A model generated the notes under the pieces. It saw only the letters and a program-made list of their open reading frames with translations. It made no database searches and had not been told where the DNA came from. Positions 7,414-14,730 of a stretch of DNA of 64,000 nt are shown here, piece by piece (position 1 is the stretch's first letter; the number at the start of each line of letters is the position of its first letter). Made by a program: the position numbers and the translations under genes. This DNA comes from CAVSUR01 sp963731285 (GTDB lineage: Bacteria > Actinomycetota > Actinomycetes > Streptosporangiales > Streptosporangiaceae). The DNA lies in assembly GCA_963731285.1 (NCBI GenBank), contig CAVSUR010000001.1, positions 62,001 to 126,000 of the forward strand, in the 5' to 3' direction.

Positions 7414-8976
7414 TCAGTGGTAGAAGTGCCGCAGCCCGGTAAAGTACAGCGCCACCCCGGCCGCGTCGGCGGCCGCGATCACCTCGGGGTCCCGGATCGA
7501 GCCGCCGGGCTCGACCACCGCCCGCACCCCGGCCTCGGCGAGAACCTCGAACCCGTCGGCGAACGGGAAGTAGGCATCGCTGGCCGCCACCGAGCCGCGG
7601 GCCCGCTCTCCCGCCCGCATCACCGCGAGCCGGGCCGAGTCCACCCGGTTGACCTGTCCCATCCCGATCCCGACCGACGCCTGCCCGGCGGCCAGCAAGA
7701 TGGCGTTGGACTTGACCGACCGGCAGGCCCGCCAGGCAAATTCCAGATCGGCCAAGACCTCCGCGGACTCAGCCGGGCCCGCGGCGAGCCGCCAGGTCCG
7801 CGCCTGGTCACCCGGCTCGTTCAGCCGGTCCGCGGACTGGGCCAGCATCCCGCCGCTGACCGGCCGCAGCTCGGTCACCGGGCCGCCGGGCGGCGCGCAC
7901 CGCAGCAGCCGCAGGTTCTTCTTTCGGGTCAGCAGGTCGAGCGCGGCCGGCTCGAAGCCGGGCGCGACGAGCACCTCGGTGAAGATGTCCGCGATCTGCG
8001 CCGCGAGCGCGCGGGTCACCGCCGCGTTGACCGCGATCACGCCGCCGTAGGCCGAGCCGGGATCGCAGGCATGCGCGCGGGCATGCGCCTGGACCAGGTC
8101 GCCGCCGACCGCGATGCCGCACGGGTTGGAGTGCTTCATGATGGCCGCGCACGGCCCGGCGAAGTCGAAGGCGGCGCGCCAGGCCGCGTCGGCGTCGACA
8201 TAGTTGTTGTAGGACATCTCCTTTCCGTGCAGCTGCTCGGCGGCGGCGATTCCCCCGGAGTGCCCGGCGGCCACGTACAGCGCGGCGTCCTGGTGCGGGT
8301 TCTCGCCGTAGCGCAGCACGTCGCGGCGGCCCCACTGAGCCGCGACCACCTCCGGCCAGCCGGTCGCGCGCGCGACGGCGTCCGGGGCGTAGGCCGAGGC
8401 GAACCAGGTGGCGATCGCGGTGTCGTAGGCGGCGGTGCGGACGTACGCGGCGCCGGCCAGGCGGCGGCGCTGCTCCAGCGTGAAGCCGCCCGCGCGCAGG
8501 GCGCCGGACAGCTCGCCGTACTGCGCCGCGCTGGTGATGACGGCCACGTTCGCGTGGTTCTTGGCCGCCGCGCGCACCATGGCCGGGCCGCCGATGTCGA
8601 TCTGCTCCACGCACTCTTCCGGCGGGGCGCCGCTCACCAGGGTCTGCTCGAACGGGTACAGGCTGGAGATCAGCAACTCAAACGGCGCGATCGACAGCTG
8701 CGCCAGCTGCCCGGCGTGCCCGGGCTGCCGCACGTCGGCGAGCAGGCCGGCGTGCACGGCGGGGTGCAGGGTCTTGACCCGGCCGTCCAGGCACTCAGGG
8801 AACCCGGTGAGATCCTCCACGGCGGTCACCGGGATCCCGGCGTCGCGCACGGCCGCGGCGGTCGACCCGGTCGAGACGATCTCGGCGCCTGCCGCGTGCA
8901 GCTCGGCGGCCAGGCTGGCGAGGCCGGTCTTGTCGTGCACGCTGACCAGGGCGCGCTTGATGGCTACCTTGCTCAT
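7414..8976 (-). CDS. purH: bifunctional AICAR formyltransferase / IMP cyclohydrolase
   Basis: 520 residues, catalysing the last two steps of IMP synthesis. I start at ATG 8976 (MSKVAIKRALVSVHDKTGL), which opens the MGS-like cyclohydrolase domain with STGSTAAAVRDAGIPV and DGRVKTLHPAVH. The formyltransferase half has LRYGENPHQDAALY, MKHSNPCGIAVG and the conserved end PGGSIRDPEVIAAADAAGVA. The ATG overlaps the purN stop (ATGA, 8973-8976), so the two are translationally coupled. Confidence 0.97.
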   Translation of the reverse strand: MSKVAIKRALVSVHDKTGLASLAAELHAAGAEIVSTGSTAAAVRDAGIPVTAVEDLTGFPECLDGRVKTLHPAVHAGLLADVRQPGHAGQLAQLSIAPFELLISSLYPFEQTLVSGAPPEECVEQIDIGGPAMVRAAAKNHANVAVITSAAQYGELSGALRAGGFTLEQRRRLAGAAYVRTAAYDTAIATWFASAYAPDAVARATGWPEVVAAQWGRRDVLRYGENPHQDAALYVAAGHSGGIAAAEQLHGKEMSYNNYVDADAAWRAAFDFAGPCAAIMKHSNPCGIAVGGDLVQAHARAHACDPGSAYGGVIAVNAAVTRALAAQIADIFTEVLVAPGFEPAALDLLTRKKNLRLLRCAPPGGPVTELRPVSGGMLAQSADRLNEPGDQARTWRLAAGPAESAEVLADLEFAWRACRSVKSNAILLAAGQASVGIGMGQVNRVDSARLAVMRAGERARGSVAASDAYFPFADGFEVLAEAGVRAVVEPGGSIRDPEVIAAADAAGVALYFTGLRHFYH

Positions 8977-9590
8977 CCGCCGATTCTCACCTTCCGGCCG
9001 TGGACTGACCAGCCCTCGCCGAGCATGCGGCCCACCGTCTGGGTGAGCAGCGCGCGCTCGGCCACCTTGATCCGCTCGTGCAGGGACTGCCCGTCGTCGC
9101 CGTCGGTCACCGGGACGGCCGCCTGCGCGATCACCGGCCCGGTGTCGGTGCCCGCATCCACCAGGAATACGGTGCAGCCGGTTACCTTGACGCCGTAGTC
9201 CAGGGCGTCGGTGACCGCGTGCATGCCGGGGAATGACGGTAGCAAGCCGGGATGGGTGTTGATCACCCGGCCGCCGAAGCGGCCCAGGAAGGCCGGCCCC
9301 ACCAGCTTCATGAATCCGGCCAGCACGACCAGGTCCGGATCGGACTTCGCGCAGGCCTGCGTCAGCGCCAGGTCCCATTCCTCGCGGCCGGCGTAGTCAC
9401 GGACCGCGCAGGTGAAGGTGGCGACCCCGGCCGCGCGGGCCCGGTCCAGCGCGGCGATGCCGTCCCGGTCGGCGCCGACCGCGACCACCTGCGCGCCGTA
9501 GGATTCGTCGGCACAGGCGTCGAGCAGCGCCTGCAGGTTCGTACCCGCGCCTGACACCAGCACCACCACGCGCCTGCGCATGGGCGCCAT
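8973..9590 (-). CDS. purN: phosphoribosylglycinamide formyltransferase
   Basis: 205 residues. It transfers a formyl group from 10-formyl-THF to GAR in purine synthesis. Motifs: VLVSGAGTNLQALLDAC near the N-terminus, VLAGFMKLVG, then NTHPGLLPSFPGMHAV containing the catalytic Asn/His, and DTGPVIAQAAVPV. It is the first gene of purN-purH-folD. In mycobacteria purN and perM are neighbours, as here with one gene between. Confidence 0.96.
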   Translation of the reverse strand: MAPMRRRVVVLVSGAGTNLQALLDACADESYGAQVVAVGADRDGIAALDRARAAGVATFTCAVRDYAGREEWDLALTQACAKSDPDLVVLAGFMKLVGPAFLGRFGGRVINTHPGLLPSFPGMHAVTDALDYGVKVTGCTVFLVDAGTDTGPVIAQAAVPVTDGDDGQSLHERIKVAERALLTQTVGRMLGEGWSVHGRKVRIGG

Positions 9591-9715
9591 TGTGCCCTGG
9601 CGAGGTCCGGGGTTGGTCGCGGCACGGGCCCGCGCGGCCCGAAGAGGGGCCGGACGGTGGTGAAATAGAGCCTGGCCCCGCCCGCCGGACGGATCTGCAC
9701 CGAAAGGACCCGGCC

Positions 9716-10426
9716 CTGTCCGCCGAACAGACGCCCCAGCCGCCGCCAGACGCGCCCGAGGATCCGGGCGAGTCTTCGCGGCTGCCCGGGCTGCCGCGCC
9801 TTTTCTTCCCTGAGGACCCGGCCAGGCAAGCTGATTCCGGCCCGGGCCGACCCGGGGCGGCCCAGCCCGATCCAGGACAGCCTGGTCCAGGACATCCCGG
9901 CCCAGGACATCCCGGTCCAGGACAGCCCGGCCTGGTACCGCAGGGACGGCCTGGGGCGCAGGGCCGGCCTGAGCCGCCCGGCGGCCCGGCCGCCTACCCG
10001 CGCCGGCCCCGGCCGTCGCAGCCGCCGCGCCGTGAGGTCCAGCAGCGGGCCATCGCCGGGCTGGTGTTCGGCCTGCTCGCCCTGCTGGCCTTGTTCGGAG
10101 TGGGCGCGAACCTGCAGCGCGGGATCTATCTGGTGATCTTCAGCGTGATCATCGGCCCGGCCGCTTGCCTGCTGGGCATCACTGCTATGCGCAGCGCCCG
10201 CAAGGAGACGACCATGCGGCCGCGCGGCGCGATCGCCGGGACGATATTCGGCTCGCTGGCCGCGGTACTGAGCCTGTTTTTCCTGGTCATGTTCGCGCTC
10301 TTCTCCGCCCAGCTCACGCAGTACAGCCGGTGCCTGGACCTCACCCAGACGGCCACCGCGCAGCAGGCGTGCACCACCCAGTTCTACCGGTCAATCGACA
10401 GCAAGATCGGCGCTGGCTCGGGCTGA
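9716..10426 (+). CDS. Pro-rich membrane protein with DUF4190-like domain
   Basis: About 236 residues. A disordered Pro/Gly-rich N-terminus (residues 1-108, with four 15-base repeats) is followed by two hydrophobic segments in a DUF4190-like region (AGLVFGLLALLALFGVG; LVIFSVIIGPAACLLGITAM), a basic linker and a third helix (IFGSLAAVLSLFFLVMFAL). The start is uncertain: the only TTG (9590) abuts the purN start without a ribosome site, while CTG at 9716 has AAAGGA seven bases upstream and begins (M)SAEQTPQPP, like a true N-terminus. Function unknown. It converges on the PerM-like gene with a 13-base gap. Confidence 0.7.
   Translation: MSAEQTPQPPPDAPEDPGESSRLPGLPRLFFPEDPARQADSGPGRPGAAQPDPGQPGPGHPGPGHPGPGQPGLVPQGRPGAQGRPEPPGGPAAYPRRPRPSQPPRREVQQRAIAGLVFGLLALLALFGVGANLQRGIYLVIFSVIIGPAACLLGITAMRSARKETTMRPRGAIAGTIFGSLAAVLSLFFLVMFALFSAQLTQYSRCLDLTQTATAQQACTTQFYRSIDSKIGAGSG
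9871..9930 (+). repeat. 15-bp tandem repeat, four copies
   Basis: Units at 9871, 9886, 9901 and 9916 vary on TCCAGGACATCCCGG and encode PGPG(H/Q)PG-type repeats in the disordered N-terminus of the DUF4190-like protein. Unit length is a multiple of three, so copy-number change would keep the frame. Confidence 0.9.
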
Positions 10427-10439
10427 CACCGGGATCCGG

Positions 10440-11876
10440 TCAGTCCGCCGGCGGTTCGCCCGTCTCCGCATCGGCATCCTCATCCTCGTCGTCGACCGCC
10501 TGGTCGTCGACGACCTCGTCGTCCGCCCACAGATTGACGAAGATGATGTGGCCGTCGTCCTCGTCAGCGGTCAGGCCGTCAGCGGTCAGGCCGTCAGCGC
10601 CGGGCCCGCGGGCTCCGGCCGCCGAGGGGCCGGGGCCCGCCAGCACCGTGAGCCGCGGCCGGCCGCGGAAGCGCAGCCAGTTAACGGCTCCGGCGCAGAT
10701 CGCCGACGCGACCCCGAGCTCGAGCACCGCGACCAGGCCGATCCGCCAGCCGGACGGGCCTACTTCGGCGAGCCGCCCGTCGCCCAGCGGACCGCCGGCG
10801 AACGCCGCCAGCACGCCGAGCACCCCGCCGGCCAGCGCGCCGCTGGCGAAACCCCACATCGGGGCGGCCTCGAGGGCCGGCGTCGGCCCGGCCCGGGCCA
10901 GTACCCAGCCGCCGGCCGCCCCCGCCAGGTACGGCACCGCCAGCATCAGACCGAACAGCGCGGGCGAGAAGCCCTGGTGCACGCCGGACGGCAGCGCGGC
11001 CAGCATCGGAAACTCCGGCAGCCTGCCGAGCGCCGACCCGGTCGGGGCCACGATGGTCCCCCCGCCGAACGCGAACCCGGGACCCATCAGGAACGAGACG
11101 GCCCACATCAGCGCGTTGGGCAGGTAGGCGAGCTGGGCGAGCAGCAGCAGCCCGGCACCGACGGCGCCTGGCGCCAGCGCGGCGTTCTCCGCACTGATCG
11201 CCCGCAGGTGCACCGCCAGCGAGACGCCGGTCAGCAGCGCGCCGACGGCGCCGAGCACGGCCAGCGTGACCGCAGCGCCGACGATGACCGACCGCAGCCG
11301 CACGGAGAGCAGCCCGGTCAGCCGGGGCCAGGGAGCGAGGGCGCGGGCACCGCCCAGGCCGCCGGCGGTCAGCGCCAGCACGAACCCCGCGACCGCCGCC
11401 TGCAGCGCTGACGGGGCGAGCTGGGCCGACCGGCTGGCGAAGGCCAGCCCGGCCGCGAGCCCCGCATAGGGCACCGCCAGGGCCAGCGCCGCGTAACCGA
11501 CCTCCGAGAGCCTGGTTACCCCGGCCGCGCGCACGGCCCACCGCCCGGCTAGCCACAGCAGCGCCCCGGGCAGCAGGACCAGGCCGAGCGGCAGCATCCC
11601 GATCCGGCCCGCGCCGCGCAGCGTGAACCCCACGTGGTGGCTGATCAGCCACAGCGCGGTCGCGGCCCGCAGCACGCCGGTCAGCCCGGCACCGCCGTGT
11701 GGCGCCGCGATCCACCCGGCCAGCACCAGCAGGGTGACCACCACCAGCCCGACTCCGGCCGCCGCGCAGGCCCCGATCGCGCCCGCCGCCGGAATCGGCC
11801 GGATACCCGGCGCCGGGCTCTCGTCATCGGCTGCGCCGCGGCCGGGAGCATGGTCGCCCAGAACGGAAGTAAGCAC
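10440..11876 (-). CDS. PerM-like / DUF6350 polytopic membrane protein
   Basis: 478 residues with about ten hydrophobic segments spread over residues 25-420, then an acidic tail rich in Asp and Glu (DDEVVDDQAVDDEDEDAD). Position between purNH and sucCD is that of perM (Rv0955) in Mycobacterium tuberculosis, a membrane protein linked to cell division under stress, and of DUF6350 genes in streptomycetes. Assignment rests on topology and synteny; I see no catalytic motif. Near the C-terminus a 15-base repeat (about 10563-10597) encodes GLTAD twice. Confidence 0.75.
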   Translation of the reverse strand: MLTSVLGDHAPGRGAADDESPAPGIRPIPAAGAIGACAAAGVGLVVVTLLVLAGWIAAPHGGAGLTGVLRAATALWLISHHVGFTLRGAGRIGMLPLGLVLLPGALLWLAGRWAVRAAGVTRLSEVGYAALALAVPYAGLAAGLAFASRSAQLAPSALQAAVAGFVLALTAGGLGGARALAPWPRLTGLLSVRLRSVIVGAAVTLAVLGAVGALLTGVSLAVHLRAISAENAALAPGAVGAGLLLLAQLAYLPNALMWAVSFLMGPGFAFGGGTIVAPTGSALGRLPEFPMLAALPSGVHQGFSPALFGLMLAVPYLAGAAGGWVLARAGPTPALEAAPMWGFASGALAGGVLGVLAAFAGGPLGDGRLAEVGPSGWRIGLVAVLELGVASAICAGAVNWLRFRGRPRLTVLAGPGPSAAGARGPGADGLTADGLTADEDDGHIIFVNLWADDEVVDDQAVDDEDEDADAETGEPPAD

Positions 11877-11952
11877 GACAGCCAGCCTGACAAGCGCCGG
11901 CCCCGGCCGCGCGGAGGCGCGCCGGGGCCGGAGGCCAGTGCCGCAGCCGCGG

Positions 11953-12849
11953 TTAGCCCGCCGCGCTGCCCTGCAGCAGCTCCCGGACCAGCCTGGCCGT
12001 CTCGCTCGGCGTGCGGCCGACCCGGACGCCGACCTTCTCCAGCGCCTCCTTCTTGGCCTGCGCGGTGCCGGCCGAGCCGGAGATGATCGCGCCCGCGTGG
12101 CCCATGGTCTTGCCCTCGGGGGCGGTGAACCCCGCCACGTAGGCGACGACCGGTTTGGAGAGGTTCTTCTCGATATAGGCGGCGGCCCGCTCCTCGGCGT
12201 CGCCGCCGATCTCCCCGATCATCACGATCGCCTCGGTCTGCGGGTCGGCCTCGAACGCCTGCAGGCAGTCGATGTGGGTGGTGCCGATGATCGGGTCGCC
12301 GCCGATGCCGACGCAGGTGGAGAAGCCGATGTCGCGCAGCTCGTACATCATCTGGTAGGTCAGCGTGCCGGACTTGGAGACCAGCCCGATCCGGCCCTGC
12401 GTGGTGATGTCGGCCGGGATGATCCCGGCGTTCGACAGGCCCGGGGATGCGACGCCCGGGCAGTTCGGCCCGACGATGCGGGTGGTGCCGCCGCGGGACT
12501 GCGCGTAGGCGAAAAACGCCGCGGTGTCGTGCACCGGCACGCCCTCGGTGATGACGATGACCAGGGGCAGCCCTGCGTCGACAGCCTCGATCACGGCGGC
12601 CTTGGTGCCCGCGGGCGGCACGAACACCACCGAGACGTCCGCGCCGGTAGCCGACATCGCCTCGGCCACCGTGCCGAACACCGGTACCTGCTCGCCGGAC
12701 AGCTCGATGGACTGCCCGGCCTTGCGCGGGTTGGTGCCGCCCGCCACGCGGGTCCCGGCGGTGATCATCCGGGCGCCGTGCCTGCGGCCCTCGGACCCGG
12801 TGATGCCCTGGACGATGATCCGGCTCTCGCCGGTCAGGAAGACCGCCAT
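11953..12849 (-). CDS. sucD: succinate-CoA ligase [ADP-forming] subunit alpha
   Basis: 298 residues. It carries the phosphorylated His and CoA site of the TCA-cycle ligase. Motifs: IIVQGITGSEGRRHGARMI (CoA binding), VVFVPPAGTKAAVIEA, RIVGPNCPGVASP, and GHAGAIISGSAGTAQAKKEA with the active His (GHAGA). I start at ATG 12849 (MAVFLTGESR); only one base separates it from the sucC stop, so sucC-sucD are coupled. Confidence 0.97.
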   Translation of the reverse strand: MAVFLTGESRIIVQGITGSEGRRHGARMITAGTRVAGGTNPRKAGQSIELSGEQVPVFGTVAEAMSATGADVSVVFVPPAGTKAAVIEAVDAGLPLVIVITEGVPVHDTAAFFAYAQSRGGTTRIVGPNCPGVASPGLSNAGIIPADITTQGRIGLVSKSGTLTYQMMYELRDIGFSTCVGIGGDPIIGTTHIDCLQAFEADPQTEAIVMIGEIGGDAEERAAAYIEKNLSKPVVAYVAGFTAPEGKTMGHAGAIISGSAGTAQAKKEALEKVGVRVGRTPSETARLVRELLQGSAAG

Positions 12850-12850
12850 C

Positions 12851-14035
12851 TCATGCTCCCGTCGCGGCCGTCGCGGCCAGCTCGGCGGCGCGCCGCGCCG
12901 CATCGTCCATGGTCGCCACCTGCTCGATCGCGGCGATGCCCGCCTCGTCCAGGATGCGGCGGCCCGCGGCGGCGTTGTTGCCGTCCAGCCGGACCACCAG
13001 CGGGTGGGTCAGCGACTCACCGCGCTGCGCCAGCATCCCGACCGCCGAGACGATGCCGTTCGCGACCGCGTCGCACGAGGTGATCCCGCCGAACACGTTG
13101 ACCAGCACGCTGCGCACCGACGGGTCGGACAGCACAATGTCCAGGCCGTCGGCCATCACCGCGGCGGATGCGCCGCCGCCGATGTCGAGGAAGTTGGCCG
13201 GCCGGACGCCGCCGAACGCCTCGCCCGCGTATGCGACCACGTCCAGGGTGGACATCACCAGCCCAGCGCCGTTGCCGATGATCCCGACCTGGCCGTCCAG
13301 CCTGACGTAGTTCAGGTGCCGGGCCCTGGCGCGCGCCTCGATCGGGTCAGCGGATTCGGTGTCCGCGAACCGCTGGTGACTGCGCCGGAAGCCGGCGTTG
13401 TCGTCCAGGGTGACCTTGGCGTCCAGCGCGATGACCTCGCCGCCGCCGGTGAGCACCAGCGGGTTGACCTCGGCCAGGGTGGCGTCTTCCTCGGTGAACA
13501 CCGTCCACAGCTTCTCGGCTAGCGCCGCCGCCCCGGCCAGCGCCTCGGCCGGCAGGCCGCCGGCCGACACGATCTGCATGGCCCTGGCCGCGTCCACGCC
13601 GGTCAGCGGGTCCACCGGAATACGGGCCAGCGCGTCCGGGCTCTGCGCGGCCACGACCTCGATCTCCACCCCGCCCTGCACCGAGCACATCGACAAAAAG
13701 GACCGGTCCGCCCGGTCGACCAGGAAGGACAGGTAATACTCCTCCGCGATGTCGACGTCCCGCGCGACCAGCACCGCATGCACGGTGTGGCCCTTGATGT
13801 CCATGCCGAGGATCTGCCGGGCCTTCGCCTCGGCCTCGTCCGGCCCGCTGGCCAGCTTGACCCCGCCGGCCTTGCCCCGGCCGCCGGCCTTGACCTGGGC
13901 CTTGATGACCACGCCGGTACCGAAGTCGGCCGCAATGGCGCGGGCTTCCTCCGGCGTGCGCGCGACCCTGCCGGGCTGGATCGGCACGCCGTACTCCGCG
14001 AAGAGGTCCTTCGCCTGATACTCGAACAGGTCCAC
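12851..14035 (-). CDS. sucC: succinate-CoA ligase [ADP-forming] subunit beta
   Basis: 394 residues. The N-terminal ATP-grasp domain starts MDLFEYQAKDLFAEYGVP; VVIKAQVKAGGRGKAGGVKLA is the nucleotide-binding loop and LAEVNPLVLTGGGEVIALDAKV binds metal. The C-terminal half has NGAGLVMSTLDVVAYAGE and NVFGGITSCD. It is the first gene of sucCD. The 216-base gap upstream is C-rich with CCCGCGC-type runs and holds no gene. Confidence 0.97.
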   Translation of the reverse strand: MDLFEYQAKDLFAEYGVPIQPGRVARTPEEARAIAADFGTGVVIKAQVKAGGRGKAGGVKLASGPDEAEAKARQILGMDIKGHTVHAVLVARDVDIAEEYYLSFLVDRADRSFLSMCSVQGGVEIEVVAAQSPDALARIPVDPLTGVDAARAMQIVSAGGLPAEALAGAAALAEKLWTVFTEEDATLAEVNPLVLTGGGEVIALDAKVTLDDNAGFRRSHQRFADTESADPIEARARARHLNYVRLDGQVGIIGNGAGLVMSTLDVVAYAGEAFGGVRPANFLDIGGGASAAVMADGLDIVLSDPSVRSVLVNVFGGITSCDAVANGIVSAVGMLAQRGESLTHPLVVRLDGNNAAAGRRILDEAGIAAIEQVATMDDAARRAAELAATAATGA

Positions 14036-14251
14036 TGGGTCCGTCCTATGCGCTCGTCAGATGCCTGTCACCGGGTCCCGTCACCCTCTGGGGTGGCGCT
14101 CCGGGCACGGCCTGCCTACCCGTGGCCGTCCGGCCACCCCCGTCCGTGCAGGACCGCCCGCGCCCGCGCCCGCCCGTCCGCGCCCGTCCGCGCAGGCAGC
14201 CTAGTGCCGGCCGGCCGCCGTCGCCGCAGCCGGGTCCGGGCCGGCCTGGCC

Positions 14252-14665
14252 TCATGCCCTGGCCTGTTGCGCCTTCGTCCCCAGCTCACCGTGGACCCAG
14301 TCCACGATCCCCTGGGTCGGCGCGCCCGGGGTGAAGATCCTGGCCACGCCCAGCTGGGTCAGCTCAGCGATGTCGGCGTCGGGGATGATGCCGCCGCCGA
14401 AGACCACGATGTCGCCCGCGCCCCGCTCGGCCAGCAGATCAAGGACCTTGCGGAACAGGGTCATGTGCGCGCCGGAGAGTACCGACAGGCCGATCGCGTC
14501 GGCGTCTTCCTGCAAGGCGGCGGCGACGATCTGCTCGGGCGTCTGGTGCAGGCCGGTGTAGATGACCTCGACGCCCGCATCGCGCAGCGCCCGCGCGACC
14601 ACTTTCGCGCCGCGGTCATGGCCGTCCAGCCCCGGCTTGGCGATGACGACCCGGATCGTGCTCAT
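14252..14665 (-). CDS. stand-alone cobalamin-binding protein (methylmalonyl-CoA mutase C-terminal type)
   Basis: 137 residues. It starts at ATG 14665 behind GGGAGGAACTG. The B12 motif DxHxxG is present in GLDGHDRG (D14, H16, G19; His is the lower cobalt ligand), with the usual partners SVLSGAH and VFGGGIIPDADI. The sequence is that of the B12 domain of methylmalonyl-CoA mutase without the TIM-barrel. Lying between pcrA and sucC, it suggests a link between propionyl-CoA/methylmalonyl-CoA flux and succinyl-CoA use; the catalytic partner is not in the window. Confidence 0.92.
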   Translation of the reverse strand: MSTIRVVIAKPGLDGHDRGAKVVARALRDAGVEVIYTGLHQTPEQIVAAALQEDADAIGLSVLSGAHMTLFRKVLDLLAERGAGDIVVFGGGIIPDADIAELTQLGVARIFTPGAPTQGIVDWVHGELGTKAQQARA

Positions 14666-14730
14666 CAGTTCCTCCCGCACGGCGCGATGAGCCCAGACTA
14701 GCCGCGCGGCCCGGAGCAGGTAACTGGCGG

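Noticed and set aside
14036..14251. A gene or riboswitch in the C-rich gap upstream of sucC
   Set aside because: Only short GCCCGCGC-type runs and a weak CACCC/GGGTG stem are visible; no B12 box or open frame with coding character.
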